Assembly (NCBI RefSeq): GCF_000503055.1
Contig: NZ_AYVY01000005.1
Location: 144,414 to 193,843, forward strand
Source of the DNA: Mesorhizobium sp. LSHC420B00
Lineage (GTDB): Bacteria; Pseudomonadota; Alphaproteobacteria; Rhizobiales; Rhizobiaceae
Direction of reading: 5' to 3'
DNA: 49,430 bases
The notes under the pieces are model-generated. The model saw only the letters and a list, made by a program, of their open reading frames with translations, was not told where the DNA came from and searched no databases. A program made the position numbers and the translations under genes. This document shows, one piece after another, positions 17,217-26,123 of the stretch (positions are counted from its first letter, which is position 1; the number at the start of each line of letters is the position of its first letter).

Positions 17217-18079
17217 CAGATGTCCTTTGCGAGACGAGGGTCGAGAAGATCGCGCAAGCCGTCGCCGACGAGCTGCAGCGACAGCACGGTGATGACGATG
17301 GCGCCGCCCGGAAACATCATGATCCAGCCGGCCTGATCCATGTATTGACGGCCGGTGGCGATCATTGTGCCCCAGGTCGGGATGTCGGGCGATATGCCAA
17401 CGCCGAGGAAGGACAGACCGGCCTCGGCCAGGATGGCGTTGGCGAAGATGAAGGTTGCCTGCACCAGCAATGGAGAGGTGACGTTGCGCAGTACGTGCCG
17501 CACCAGGATAATCGGCGTCGGCACGCCGAGTGCGCGGGCCGCCTCGACATAGGGCAGTTCGCGAATGACCAGCGTCGAGGCGCGCACGACGCGTGCGAGC
17601 CGCGGCGCATAAACCACGCCGAGGGCGACCACGACATTGACGGCGGTGGCGCCAAGTGCCGCCACGAGTGCAATTGCGAGCAATATGTCGGGAAAAGCCA
17701 TCATGGCGTCGATCAACCGCGACACCGGCGCGTCGAGCCTTCTGAAGAAGCCGGAAGTCAGTCCCAAAACGACACCGATGATCGAGGCGAAGATCACGAC
17801 AGCAAAGCCGACCGCCAGCGAAGTGCGCGCGGCGTAGAGCGTGCGGGTAAAGATATCGCGCCCGAGATCGTCGGTGCCGAACAGGTGGTCGAGGCTCGGC
17901 GGATGCAGCCGACTGGCAATGGAGAGCTTAGTCGGTGCGTAGGGGGCGATGACCGGCGCGAGGATCGCGGCGAGCACGATGGCGATCAGTACGGCGATGC
18001 CCACCGCCGCCGTCGGCCGCGTCATCAGCCGCGAAAGCATATTTGGCTCCGCCTGGAGCGGCACCGAGATAGCGGCCAT
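17216..18079 (-). CDS. Peptide-type ABC transporter permease (DppC-like)
   Basis: A 287-aa inner-membrane protein with about six hydrophobic segments, starting MAAISVPLQAEPNMLSRL. The cytoplasmic N-terminus carries the LFGTDDLGRDIFTR motif that marks DppC/OppC permeases, and the EAA loop reads YVEAARALGVPTPIILVRHVLRN. The ATG at 18079 shares a base with the stop of the DppB-like gene (TGATG); the longer frame to 18352 is a shadow of that gene. It forms the channel with the DppB-like protein. Confidence 0.92.
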   Translation of the reverse strand: MAAISVPLQAEPNMLSRLMTRPTAAVGIAVLIAIVLAAILAPVIAPYAPTKLSIASRLHPPSLDHLFGTDDLGRDIFTRTLYAARTSLAVGFAVVIFASIIGVVLGLTSGFFRRLDAPVSRLIDAMMAFPDILLAIALVAALGATAVNVVVALGVVYAPRLARVVRASTLVIRELPYVEAARALGVPTPIILVRHVLRNVTSPLLVQATFIFANAILAEAGLSFLGVGISPDIPTWGTMIATGRQYMDQAGWIMMFPGGAIVITVLSLQLVGDGLRDLLDPRLAKDI

Positions 18080-19020
18080 CAGTAGCGAACCCTCGGATCG
18101 ACAGCCAGATAGAGCATGTCGATGGCGAAATTGACCAGGACGTACAGCCCGGCAATGACCAGCAGCGCGCCTTGGATAACCGGATAGTCGCGCCGTAACA
18201 CCGCCGAGACGACCAAGCTGCCGACGCCGGGCAGGCCGAACACCGTCTCGGTCACCACCGCACCGGAAATGAGCAGTGCCGCGGTCAGGCCGATGACGGT
18301 GAGGATGGGGATCAAGGCATTTCTGAAGGCATGCTTCAGCACCACACGCCATTCGCTCATGCCTTTGGATCGGGCGGTCCGCACATAGTCGTCATTGAGC
18401 ACGTCGAGCATCGAGGCACGCGTGAAGCGGGTGATCAGTGCCGAGCTTATGAGACCGAGCGCCAGCGCCGGCAGCACCAGATGGTCAAGCCGGTCGGCAA
18501 ACGAAGCTCCCGGCCCGCCATAGCCAGATGTGTCGAACCAGCCGAGCTTCACGGCGAAGAACTGAATGAACACAAGGCCGAGCCAGAAGCTCGGCACGCT
18601 GGCTGCGAACATGGCAATGGTGGTTGCTGCCTGGTCGAAGATAGAGCCGCGCTTATAGGCCGACAGGATTCCGACCGGCAGCGCGATGAGCGTTGCGATT
18701 ACCAGGGAGAAGACGGTGAGAAAAAACGTCGGTTCGGCGCGTTGGGCGAGCGCGGTCGTGACCGGCTCGCCGAGGAAGATCGACTGGCCGAAGTCGCCTT
18801 GGACGACATCGAGAACGTAGCGCCCGAACTGTTCGAGGATGGAACCGTCGAGCCCGAGCTTGGACCGCAGCGCGGTTATATCGGCGGCGGTGGCGTCTGG
18901 ACCCAGCATAACTGCCGCCGGATCGCCGGGCGTCACCCGTACGATGACGAACACGATGGTGACGACCAGCGCCATGACGACGATCATGCCGAGAAGTCTG
19001 TTGAGGATTGAGTGCAGCAT
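18079..19020 (-). CDS. Peptide-type ABC transporter permease (DppB-like)
   Basis: A 313-aa permease from the ATG at 19020, whose product MLHSILNRLLGMIVVMALVV matches the usual DppB start; a GTG at 19086 would add 22 residues of no recognisable character. It has six hydrophobic segments, a periplasmic loop after TPGDPAAVMLG, and the EAA loop YVRTARSKGMSEWRVVLKHAFRNALIP. It lies 108 bases downstream of the binding-protein gene. Partner of the DppC-like permease. Confidence 0.92.
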   Translation of the reverse strand: MLHSILNRLLGMIVVMALVVTIVFVIVRVTPGDPAAVMLGPDATAADITALRSKLGLDGSILEQFGRYVLDVVQGDFGQSIFLGEPVTTALAQRAEPTFFLTVFSLVIATLIALPVGILSAYKRGSIFDQAATTIAMFAASVPSFWLGLVFIQFFAVKLGWFDTSGYGGPGASFADRLDHLVLPALALGLISSALITRFTRASMLDVLNDDYVRTARSKGMSEWRVVLKHAFRNALIPILTVIGLTAALLISGAVVTETVFGLPGVGSLVVSAVLRRDYPVIQGALLVIAGLYVLVNFAIDMLYLAVDPRVRY

Positions 19021-19128
19021 CGGCGTTATAGCATCCCTGAGCAACCATCGAACGGTTTGCTGGGCGCCGGCTTTGTCGGCCGGCACCCGGTCGCCTGTCG
19101 TTGAGTGGAGGCGGAAAGCAGGACCGTC

Positions 19129-20667
19129 TCAGTTGCCTTCCAGATAAGCGTTCCAGAAATAGGGCCATGGCGCCGGCGTCACGGCTTTCAGCTTGGGGGC
19201 CTGGGCGGCCAAGGCGTTGAAGTCGCCGACCTTGAACGCTGGAACCTCGTCGTAGATCGCCTTCTGGACATCTGCGAACAGCGCGACGCGCTTGGCCGGA
19301 TCGGCTTCGGCGTTGAACGCCTCAAGCACCTGGTGCTTGCGATCCGAAACCCACCAACCCGGAGAGGAGTCCGACATTATGCCGGTCAGCGACGGCTCGG
19401 GCAGGAACGGACTGTGGCTAATGTAGATGTCCCACAGCGCCGGGTCGGTGCGGTTCTTGGTCAGCGTCGCCCATTCGACCACGTCGAGCTGGACCTGGAA
19501 GCCGGCGGCTTTCAGATACTCGGCCGCGACCTGCGCCAGCTTGTAGTGGAACTCGTATTGGCGGCTGGTGAGGATGCGCAAAGGCTTGCCGTCATAGCCG
19601 GCTTCCTTCAGCAGCGCCGCAGCCGCCTCAGTGTCGCCATCGGGCTTGTAGGGCTCGGTGCCGGCGTCCGTGTGCCAGGCAAAGCCTTCGGGATACATGT
19701 CGCCGTCGGCTGCGAAGAACTCCTTCGATCCGAATGCGGCGAGCAGCATGTCGTTCGGCGCCAGCGCTGCTTGTATCGCCTTGCGGATGCGAATGTCGGA
19801 ATTCAGCCCCTGCTTGGTATTGAGGACGAATACCGGCCAACCGAACGGCTTCAAGATGACCGGCTGGGTCTTGCCACCCGAGATCTTGTCAAAGGACTCG
19901 ACCGGCAGCGAGTCAACATAGGCGAACTGGCCGGAGACAGCGCCTTCGACGCGCGTGTTCGCATCGGGAACCGGCACGAAACGGATTTCGTCGAGATACT
20001 GTTTTCTGGCGCCACCATAGCCGTTGGGTTCGCCGTCGCGCGACTTGTAGCCGTCGAACCGGGCAAGCTGGATGTACTGGTCCGGCTTGCGTTCCTTCAA
20101 CATATAGGGGCCGGTACCGACGAAGCTGGTCAGCGGCTCCTGTCCCACGTTTTCGGACGGGATGATGATTGCGGCCGCATTGTTGAGTGAGAGCAGCGAC
20201 AGAAGTGGCGCGAACGGCTTTTTCAGGGTGAGCTTGACGGTGTGGTCGTCAACGGCGTCGACCGTGGCGATGACTTCGGCTGCCTGCTTGCCGCGCGTGG
20301 CAATCTTCATCCAACGCTGCAGCGAAGCGACCACGTCGGCCGAATTCATATCGCTGCCGTCGTGGAACTTAACGCCGGTTCTGAGCGCGATGGTGTAGGT
20401 ACGGCCATCCGGTGAAATCTGTGGCATTTCGGCGGCCAACAGCGGCGTGATGCCCCAGTCCTTGTCGAAGGTATAGAGCGTCTCGTAGATGTGCTGCGTG
20501 ACAATGCCAACCAGATCGGCGGTCGAGGCCATCGGATCCAGTGTCGGCGGCTCCCCAATGGTCGCCACATCAATCACTCCACCTCTAGCGGGCTCGGCCC
20601 AGGCAGCGCCTGTCGCCGGCAGCATAAGCGCGGCGAGTGAAGCGACGATTTGCAAGAAACGCTTCAT
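19129..20667 (-). CDS. Peptide-type ABC substrate-binding protein (family 5)
   Basis: A 512-aa periplasmic solute-binding protein. The first 24 residues (MKRFLQIVASLAALMLPATG then AAWA) are a classical signal peptide cut after AWA. The mature part has the family 5 marks GEPPTLDPMASTADLVGIV and YETLYTFDKDWGITPLLAAEMPQISPDGRTYTIALR. The start has AAGGGAACC upstream. First gene of the operon running down to the IclR gene at 11376. Family 5 proteins bind peptides but also nickel, opines and glycosides, and the enzymes downstream suggest an N-acylated amino compound. A possible operator lies at 20688-20701. Confidence 0.92.
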   Translation of the reverse strand: MKRFLQIVASLAALMLPATGAAWAEPARGGVIDVATIGEPPTLDPMASTADLVGIVTQHIYETLYTFDKDWGITPLLAAEMPQISPDGRTYTIALRTGVKFHDGSDMNSADVVASLQRWMKIATRGKQAAEVIATVDAVDDHTVKLTLKKPFAPLLSLLSLNNAAAIIIPSENVGQEPLTSFVGTGPYMLKERKPDQYIQLARFDGYKSRDGEPNGYGGARKQYLDEIRFVPVPDANTRVEGAVSGQFAYVDSLPVESFDKISGGKTQPVILKPFGWPVFVLNTKQGLNSDIRIRKAIQAALAPNDMLLAAFGSKEFFAADGDMYPEGFAWHTDAGTEPYKPDGDTEAAAALLKEAGYDGKPLRILTSRQYEFHYKLAQVAAEYLKAAGFQVQLDVVEWATLTKNRTDPALWDIYISHSPFLPEPSLTGIMSDSSPGWWVSDRKHQVLEAFNAEADPAKRVALFADVQKAIYDEVPAFKVGDFNALAAQAPKLKAVTPAPWPYFWNAYLEGN

Positions 20668-20687
20668 CTTGGTTCCCTTCGCTCTGC

Positions 20688-20701
20688 TCCATAGTAATGG
20701 A
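20688..20701. promoter_or_regulatory. Palindrome upstream of the peptide-type operon
   Basis: TCCATAGTAATGGA is a 5-base inverted repeat with a 4-base centre, 21 bases upstream of the binding-protein start. It is followed by ATTTATATCC, so GGAATTTATATCC forms an overlapping A/T-centred near-palindrome. IclR-type operators are often A/T-centred with GGA/TCC arms, so it is a candidate for the IclR product of this operon. Confidence 0.35.
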
Positions 20702-20863
20702 ATTTATATCCTAGTTACGGACGAAGTAAACGCATCCGAATATGATGTCGTCAAGCTTTTTTCGCCCAGAGGACGTCGCGCGGCTGGAGTCGCTGATGAT
20801 CCTCGTGCGCCAAGGCGTGGCCTCGCCGTAAGGCCTGCATCACGCGATCGCCCAGGCGCCTAG

Positions 20864-21034
20864 GCCGCGTGGTGGGATATCGGTGGCGGCGCGCTGAACC
20901 TGCTGTCTGCCGCCAGCGCACTGCTAAGCAGTCCTGAGCTCGCGCGATCGAACTCAGGTCCATGGAACACCGCCTCACCCGACGACGACTTTACGACCGC
21001 GCTGATCCTCGCCGGTTGGTCGCCTGGCAAGTAG
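20864..21034 (+). pseudogene. Possible gene relic
   Basis: A plus-strand frame without a plausible start runs 56 codons to a TAG. It reads WWDIGGGALNLLSAASALL, then SSPELARSNSGPWNTASPDD, then FTTALILAGWSPGK. The composition looks like real protein, and an upstream stop (20861) suggests truncation. I do not recognise the family. It fills the 397-base gap between the peptide-type and sugar-type importer operons, where I see no intact gene. Confidence 0.25.
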
Positions 21035-21064
21035 CAGGCGACATGGCCACGTCAGTCCATACGA

Positions 21065-22354
21065 TCAAGCTGGCATTAGCGGCTTGACGCGATCGACAAT
21101 GGCGGCGACCGCTTCCTTCGGGCTCTTGCGACCGAGGACGGCGAGCTGAACCTCCTCGAGAAACGTCGACTGAGCGCGAGCGGCTTCGGGAAAAGCCGGA
21201 AAGGCCGGTCGCGCCTTGGCAAGGGCGGCTGCCTCGACCGTCGCCTGTGGCAGCGCCCCGGCGAACGACGGCTCGGCATAGGTCGAAGCGCGGACGGGGC
21301 CATTGCCGTTGCGCGCCATGTCGAGTGTGGCGGCCTTGCTCGCTACGAAGCGGATGTAGCTCCAGGAGAGCCTCTTGTCCGCCGAATTGGCGGGAATGGC
21401 CATTGCCCAGGATTCGACGACTGGGTGCATTTCCTGACCGGTGCCGAGGGTCTTGGAGCCGGGAAACTCGATCGGCTTGATCTTTCCCGGCGCAGTCGAC
21501 TGTTCCTTGCTGTTGAGCTGCGCGTAGCGGGCGAAAGGCAGCACCGCGAAGGCAGCGCGTCCCTGCTGCATCCACGTCGCCATGTCGTCGTTGCGCGTTG
21601 TGGCGTAGCTGCGGGGAAGCGCCCCGGCCTTGAAGAGGTCGGCGAGCACGGACAGGCCCTTTTCCATCGCCTCCGGATCGGGAACCACCTTGAACTGCTT
21701 GTCGATGAAATCACCGCCGAACGCGCGGGCGAACATGACCGGGAAGACGGCGAGGTCGCTCGCAAGGATCATGCCGACGGCCGGCGTACCAGACTTGGAG
21801 GTGAAGGTCAGCTTCTTCGCCTGCTCGACCAGCTCCTCCAATGTGTTCGGTGGCGCCGAAATGCCGGCCTCCTGAAGCAGCTCCTCGTTGTAGAAAAGCC
21901 CCTGCGTGGCATGGCGCACGGGGATGCCGACGAGCTTGCCGCCGACGGTCATCGATTGGCGCAGGCCCTCGGCGATATCGTCGAAATCGTCGATCGGCTC
22001 GGCTTTCTTGAGGTCGTCGAGCGGCTCGAACAGCGAGGCGATCTGCGACGTCATGCGGTTGTCGATGACATAGCCGACGTTGAAATCGGTCTCGCTCAGG
22101 CTCGCCTCCCGGAATAACCGGTCCTGGAGCGGATTGCTGTCAAGCGTAGTCCAGGAGATCTGGGCGTTGTTCTTGTCCTCCCAGGGCTTGATGACATTGC
22201 CGGCGGCGCCGGTCGTCAGGTTGGCTTGGTGGACGCGATGGCAAAGCACGTTCAGCGTCTTTACCTGGGCATGGGCCAACCGACCCAATGCGCCCGTCGC
22301 GCCGGCGGCCATCGCGGTCGTCAGCAGGGCTCTGCGTGTCATGTGCAAAGGCAT
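21065..22354 (-). CDS. Sugar-type ABC substrate-binding protein (family 1)
   Basis: A 429-aa periplasmic binding protein. MPLHMTRRALLTTAMAAGAT with a double Arg and a following hydrophobic stretch ending HAQ looks like a Tat-type signal peptide. The fold is the MalE/family 1 type: a WTTLDSNPLQDRL strand, VGIPVRHATQGLFYNEELLQEAG (hinge and ligand site) and a C-terminal AFPEAARAQSTFLEEVQLA helix. The start has GGGAGG upstream. It heads no operon: genes read tauD-like, MalF-like, MalG-like, then this one last. No ATPase gene is present, so the importer must borrow one. The substrate is unclear because the dioxygenase partner is not a sugar enzyme. Confidence 0.9.
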   Translation of the reverse strand: MPLHMTRRALLTTAMAAGATGALGRLAHAQVKTLNVLCHRVHQANLTTGAAGNVIKPWEDKNNAQISWTTLDSNPLQDRLFREASLSETDFNVGYVIDNRMTSQIASLFEPLDDLKKAEPIDDFDDIAEGLRQSMTVGGKLVGIPVRHATQGLFYNEELLQEAGISAPPNTLEELVEQAKKLTFTSKSGTPAVGMILASDLAVFPVMFARAFGGDFIDKQFKVVPDPEAMEKGLSVLADLFKAGALPRSYATTRNDDMATWMQQGRAAFAVLPFARYAQLNSKEQSTAPGKIKPIEFPGSKTLGTGQEMHPVVESWAMAIPANSADKRLSWSYIRFVASKAATLDMARNGNGPVRASTYAEPSFAGALPQATVEAAALAKARPAFPAFPEAARAQSTFLEEVQLAVLGRKSPKEAVAAIVDRVKPLMPA

Positions 22355-22382
22355 TGTCTTCCTCCCTTTCTCGGTGACGTCG

Positions 22383-23219
22383 TCACCCCTTGGTCGCGCC
22401 GGCGGTCAATCCGGCGACCAGAAACCGGTTCATCAGGACCACGAAGACGAGAACCGGCAGCAATTGGACGGTAGAGGCCGCAAAGAGCACGCCCCAGTCG
22501 ACGCCGTCGATCGAACTGATCATCTCCGAAAGGACCAGAGGCGCGGTCTTGGCGTGGTTGGCGGTGAAGATATAGGCGAACAGAAACTCGTTCCACGCGA
22601 AGACGACTACGAAGACGGCGACGGCGAGCATGCCGGGCGCTACGAGCGGCAAGATGATCTTGACAAGGATCGTCAGCGGCCGCGCGCCATCGAGGACAGC
22701 CGCCTCGTCGAGTTCGCGCGGTACCTGATCGATGAACGTGCGCATCAAGAGCGTGCCGAGCGAGACAAAGAACGTCGCGTAGAGCAGGATCAGCACCAGA
22801 TGGGTGTCGTTGAGCCCGAGCCGATTGACGACCGGGAACAGTGGCAGCGTCACGACGATCGGCGGGATCAGCCGCGATCCGATCAGAAACATCACCGATC
22901 CTTCCAGGAAACGGACGCCCCGATAGCGTGAGTAGGCAAAACCGGCGAGCATACTTGCCATGACGGCAAGCGCCGTCGCCCCGGTGGTGATGATCAGGCT
23001 GTTGACGAGCCCGTCGAAAAAGGCCGGCCAGCGCTGCCACAGCGAGGCGTAGTGCTCCAAGGTCGGTTCGAAGAAGAGCTCCGGTGGAACCGCGAAAATC
23101 TCGCGACCGGGTTTGAACGACGAGAGCACGATGAAGCCGATCGGAAACAGTGACCAGACGACGATTGCCGCAACAGCGAGCATCTTTCCGGCACCGATGG
23201 CGAGACGCCTAGAACGCAT
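22383..23219 (-). CDS. Sugar-type ABC transporter permease (MalG-like)
   Basis: A 278-aa inner-membrane protein starting MRSRRLAIGAGKMLAVAAIV at 23219, overlapping the MalF-like gene by 11 bases. It has about six hydrophobic segments and an EAA loop ELDEAAVLDGARPLTILVKIILPLVAPG. FVVVFAWNEFLFAYIFT before the last helices is typical of MalG-type permeases. Works with the MalF-like protein and an unlinked ATPase. Confidence 0.92.
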   Translation of the reverse strand: MRSRRLAIGAGKMLAVAAIVVWSLFPIGFIVLSSFKPGREIFAVPPELFFEPTLEHYASLWQRWPAFFDGLVNSLIITTGATALAVMASMLAGFAYSRYRGVRFLEGSVMFLIGSRLIPPIVVTLPLFPVVNRLGLNDTHLVLILLYATFFVSLGTLLMRTFIDQVPRELDEAAVLDGARPLTILVKIILPLVAPGMLAVAVFVVVFAWNEFLFAYIFTANHAKTAPLVLSEMISSIDGVDWGVLFAASTVQLLPVLVFVVLMNRFLVAGLTAGATKG

Positions 23220-24156
23220 TGGCCAGGGATTCCTTGCGCAGCCGCCATACATAGCCAGTCGCAAGCAGCAGCGAGATGACGACCATCATCCACGCCGTCG
23301 CGGCCGCCGTGCCGAACGAGTTGTAGCGGAAGCCTTCCTGATAAAGATAAACGGAAACGACCTCGGTCGTGCGTGCCGGGCCGCCCTGGGTCAGGAGCCA
23401 GACCTCGGAAAAGAGGCGGAAGGCGAAGATGTAGCGGAAGAGCAGCGCGATGAGCATCGCTGGCGCCAGGAGCGGCAGCGTGATGTTGCGGAAGAGCTGG
23501 AACGCATTGGCCCCGTCGGTGCGCCCAGCCTCGTAGAGCTCCTTCGGAACCGCGAGTCGTGCCGCATAGAGGATGATGAATGTGAATGGCAGGTGCAGCC
23601 AGATCGTGAGCAGGCCGACGAGGACGAGGCCGTGGGAAGGGATGAACGTCCAGTCGAGCGTCGGCAGACCGGTGTATCGCAGCATTAGCGTGATTGGGCC
23701 GACGTCCGGATCGAACAGGAAGCGCCACATTGCGACCGCCGTCACCTCGCTGATGGCGTAGGGAGCGAGCACCACGACGAGCATGACGCGCTGGAGGGGA
23801 AGCCCGGAAGCGAAAAGCAGGGCCAGGCCAAGGCCGAGCAGCAGTTCGATGTGAACCGCCACGGCGACGACGAGGACGGTGTTCCAGACCGAACACCAAA
23901 AATAGGGATCGGTGAGGACGCGGATGTAGTTATCGAACCCAACGAAGGTTGCCGATTGGCCGAATGACGAGGCTTCGAAACTCAGCCACAGGACGAAGAT
24001 GGCGGGGAGCACGATGATCCCAAGCACCAGGAGGTGTACGGGCGTCGCATAGAGGTAGGCAGGCGAAAACGCGAAGCGCCGCCTCTTGGTCTCGCCAGCC
24101 GCTTCCGCCGTCCCCTCCCCCCTGTGGCCGACGGATGCCTCGGAACCAAATGCCAT
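23209..24156 (-). CDS. Sugar-type ABC transporter permease (MalF-like)
   Basis: A 315-aa permease with a charged N-terminal tail of about 30 residues, six hydrophobic segments and the EAA loop ELYEAGRTDGANAFQLFRNITLPLLAPAM. The start has GGGAGGAGCA immediately upstream. It follows the dioxygenase gene by 24 bases and overlaps the MalG-like gene. No ATPase is encoded in the group. Confidence 0.92.
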   Translation of the reverse strand: MAFGSEASVGHRGEGTAEAAGETKRRRFAFSPAYLYATPVHLLVLGIIVLPAIFVLWLSFEASSFGQSATFVGFDNYIRVLTDPYFWCSVWNTVLVVAVAVHIELLLGLGLALLFASGLPLQRVMLVVVLAPYAISEVTAVAMWRFLFDPDVGPITLMLRYTGLPTLDWTFIPSHGLVLVGLLTIWLHLPFTFIILYAARLAVPKELYEAGRTDGANAFQLFRNITLPLLAPAMLIALLFRYIFAFRLFSEVWLLTQGGPARTTEVVSVYLYQEGFRYNSFGTAAATAWMMVVISLLLATGYVWRLRKESLANAF

Positions 24157-24180
24157 TGCTCCTCCCTGAGCGGTTGCGCG

Positions 24181-25044
24181 TCAGCCGTCCCTGGCGGCAA
24201 GTGGAACGGTGCCCTCCACCGTTGTCCTGTACATCACCCGGCGATATCCGGGATAATCGTTGATGGCGGTGTGCAGGACATGGGGATTGTTCCACATACC
24301 GAGCGTCTTCGGTTCCCAACGCAGCCTGCAGTTGAACTCGGGCCGGACAGCCCGCGCCATCAGGAAGTCGATCATCGGCTTGCTTTCTTCCTCCGTCATC
24401 CCCTTGAAATTGGTCATCACGCTGCTGACGAAGACATAGCGCCGGCCAGTCTCGGGGTGGCGACAGATCACAGGATGCTCGACGACGGCATTCTCGATCG
24501 CCTCGACATCGGCCTTGACGCCGAGCCGGCTGTGGGCCGCGTTGATGGCGAAGACCCCGCGGCCGCTATGGACGCCCGTCAGGCCTTGCAGGATCTCGAC
24601 CAGCCGCGGCGAAAGCGAGTCATATGCCTTCTCGAGGCTGGAGAAGCAGGTGTCGCCGCCAACCGGCGGCACCTCCTCACCGTAGAGGATCGTAATGCCC
24701 GGCGGCTTCGGTAGCCAGGCGAGGTCCATGTGCCAGTCCTCGCCGATCACCTTGCCCGTGTCGTCCGGCTCGCGCACGAAGCGCACGATATCGTTAAAGC
24801 CGTCGATCGGCGTGTGCACCGGATTGCCGCTAAATGGTCCGAACCGGCGGGCGACCTTGTGGACGCCGGCGGCGTCAAGCTCCTGATCGCGCACGGCGAG
24901 CGCATGATACTTGTAGAGCGCGCGGCGAACGTCCTGGAAGGCATCCTCGCTCGCGCTCGCCAGATCGATCCCACGAATTTCTGCACCGAGCGCTCCAGTG
25001 AAGGGGCTGACCTCGAAACGAGTGAATGCGTCATCGCGCAGCAC
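24181..25044 (-). CDS. TauD/TfdA-family 2-oxoglutarate-dependent dioxygenase
   Basis: A 287-aa non-haem iron dioxygenase that couples 2-oxoglutarate decarboxylation to substrate hydroxylation. The facial triad is visible: H-x-D in EDWHMDLAWL, and the distal His in MWNNPHVLHTAIND. The 2-oxoglutarate-binding Arg is in YRRVMYRTTVEG. TauD itself releases sulfite from taurine, but relatives attack herbicides, sulfates or alkyl ethers. The start is GTG with GGGAGG 6 bases upstream. It is the first gene of an operon with sugar-type ABC permeases and a binding protein, under a TetR regulator whose candidate operator lies 42 bases upstream. The combination suggests uptake and oxidation of a conjugated or aromatic organic acid. 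Confidence 0.9.
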   Translation of the reverse strand: MLRDDAFTRFEVSPFTGALGAEIRGIDLASASEDAFQDVRRALYKYHALAVRDQELDAAGVHKVARRFGPFSGNPVHTPIDGFNDIVRFVREPDDTGKVIGEDWHMDLAWLPKPPGITILYGEEVPPVGGDTCFSSLEKAYDSLSPRLVEILQGLTGVHSGRGVFAINAAHSRLGVKADVEAIENAVVEHPVICRHPETGRRYVFVSSVMTNFKGMTEEESKPMIDFLMARAVRPEFNCRLRWEPKTLGMWNNPHVLHTAINDYPGYRRVMYRTTVEGTVPLAARDG

Positions 25045-25085
25045 GTGATCCTCCCTAATACGCGCCTCGTCGCCATCATGGGCTG

Positions 25086-25103
25086 ACTTACCTGCAAGTA
25101 AGT
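25086..25103. promoter_or_regulatory. Palindromic TetR-type operator candidate
   Basis: ACTTAC-CTGCAA-GTAAGT is an exact 6-base inverted repeat with a 6-base centre. It lies between the TetR gene (ending 25156) and the dioxygenase start (25044), where the operon promoter should be. TetR-family operators have this form, so repression of the dioxygenase-importer operon is likely. Confidence 0.6.
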
Positions 25104-25155
25104 AACTTGAAAGCCAAAGGCTGTCAACTCACCCTCGCTTTGATCCACTGGATGT

Positions 25156-25818
25156 CTAGCCTCGACCCGAGCCCTTCCCCGCATCATGCCAAGCGGCGCG
25201 GATGATCGCGGCGAGCGCTGCGAAGGTCCTGGCGACCTCGTCGAAGCTTCCGGTGTCCTGCGTCATTGGTGGACAGGACAGAAGGGTAATGCGCAGCATG
25301 TGCACGAGCTCGTCGCTGAGTGTGTGGGAGGAAAGCTCTCCGTCCTTCACCGCCTGGTCTACCGCATGACGCAGGCTCTGATCATAGACCCGGTTGACGC
25401 GCTCCAGGGCACGTTCCGCTGGTTCGCCGAGAACCGGGAGGTCGTGGCGAAGGCGCGAAAGCGGGCTCCACATATTGCGGGCTCCCTTCTCAGCATTGAA
25501 ACGTTCGTAGAAACGGCGCAGATCCTCGAGCTGCATATCGAGACGGTCGAAGAACCGGATATCGGGGGTCGTCCAGAAGCGCTTGATGCGGGCCTCGGCG
25601 TTGGCGGCGAAGTCTGCGATCAATTCCTCCATCAGCTGACGCTTGTTGCCGAAGTGATGATGGATGTTGGCGCGCGTCGTGCCGATTGCCGTCGCTATAT
25701 CGCCGAAGCTGAAACCATCGTGGCCGCGTAGGACATAGAACTCGGCCGCGACCTCTTTGATTCTGGTCCGCGTAGAGTGCGCCTCGTCACCGGGAGATCC
25801 TGAAATGTTGGCTCTCAT
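25156..25818 (-). CDS. TetR-family transcriptional regulator
   Basis: The protein is 220 aa from the ATG at 25818, which follows GGAAGG. Upstream in-frame codons (to 25923) are possible but lack family character. The N-terminal HTH reads TRTRIKEVAAEFYVLRGHDG then FSFGDIATAIGTTRANIHHHFGNKRQLMEELI, the standard TetR pattern. The C-terminal ligand domain is helical (FFDRLDMQLEDLRRFYERFN) and includes Cys-Pro-Pro. It lies upstream of and in line with the dioxygenase and importer genes; the palindrome at 25086 is its likely target. The inducer is presumably the imported compound. Confidence 0.9.
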   Translation of the reverse strand: MRANISGSPGDEAHSTRTRIKEVAAEFYVLRGHDGFSFGDIATAIGTTRANIHHHFGNKRQLMEELIADFAANAEARIKRFWTTPDIRFFDRLDMQLEDLRRFYERFNAEKGARNMWSPLSRLRHDLPVLGEPAERALERVNRVYDQSLRHAVDQAVKDGELSSHTLSDELVHMLRITLLSCPPMTQDTGSFDEVARTFAALAAIIRAAWHDAGKGSGRG

Positions 25819-26123
25819 ATGCCTTCCGAAATTCATGCCGCTCGCTGCCGCGACGATCACTATGCCGGAACGAGCCGCAACCGCCCACCGACCGGCACCA
25901 GACGCGATCAGCGTTGCTATCACAAATTGCCATGCGATGTACCCGTCGTACTAGAGTCTCTTTCTACGCACTGGCGGAACTAATTTGGGCCAGGTGCAGA
26001 CATTCGCGGTGGGGCGGGTGAGTAGATACGGGAACGCGTATATCGACCTTCAACCTGGTTCGCGCCCTTGACTGATATTACGGGTCAAAAGGGCAATGAC
26101 CTTGCTGGGGCCACGCCACAAAC

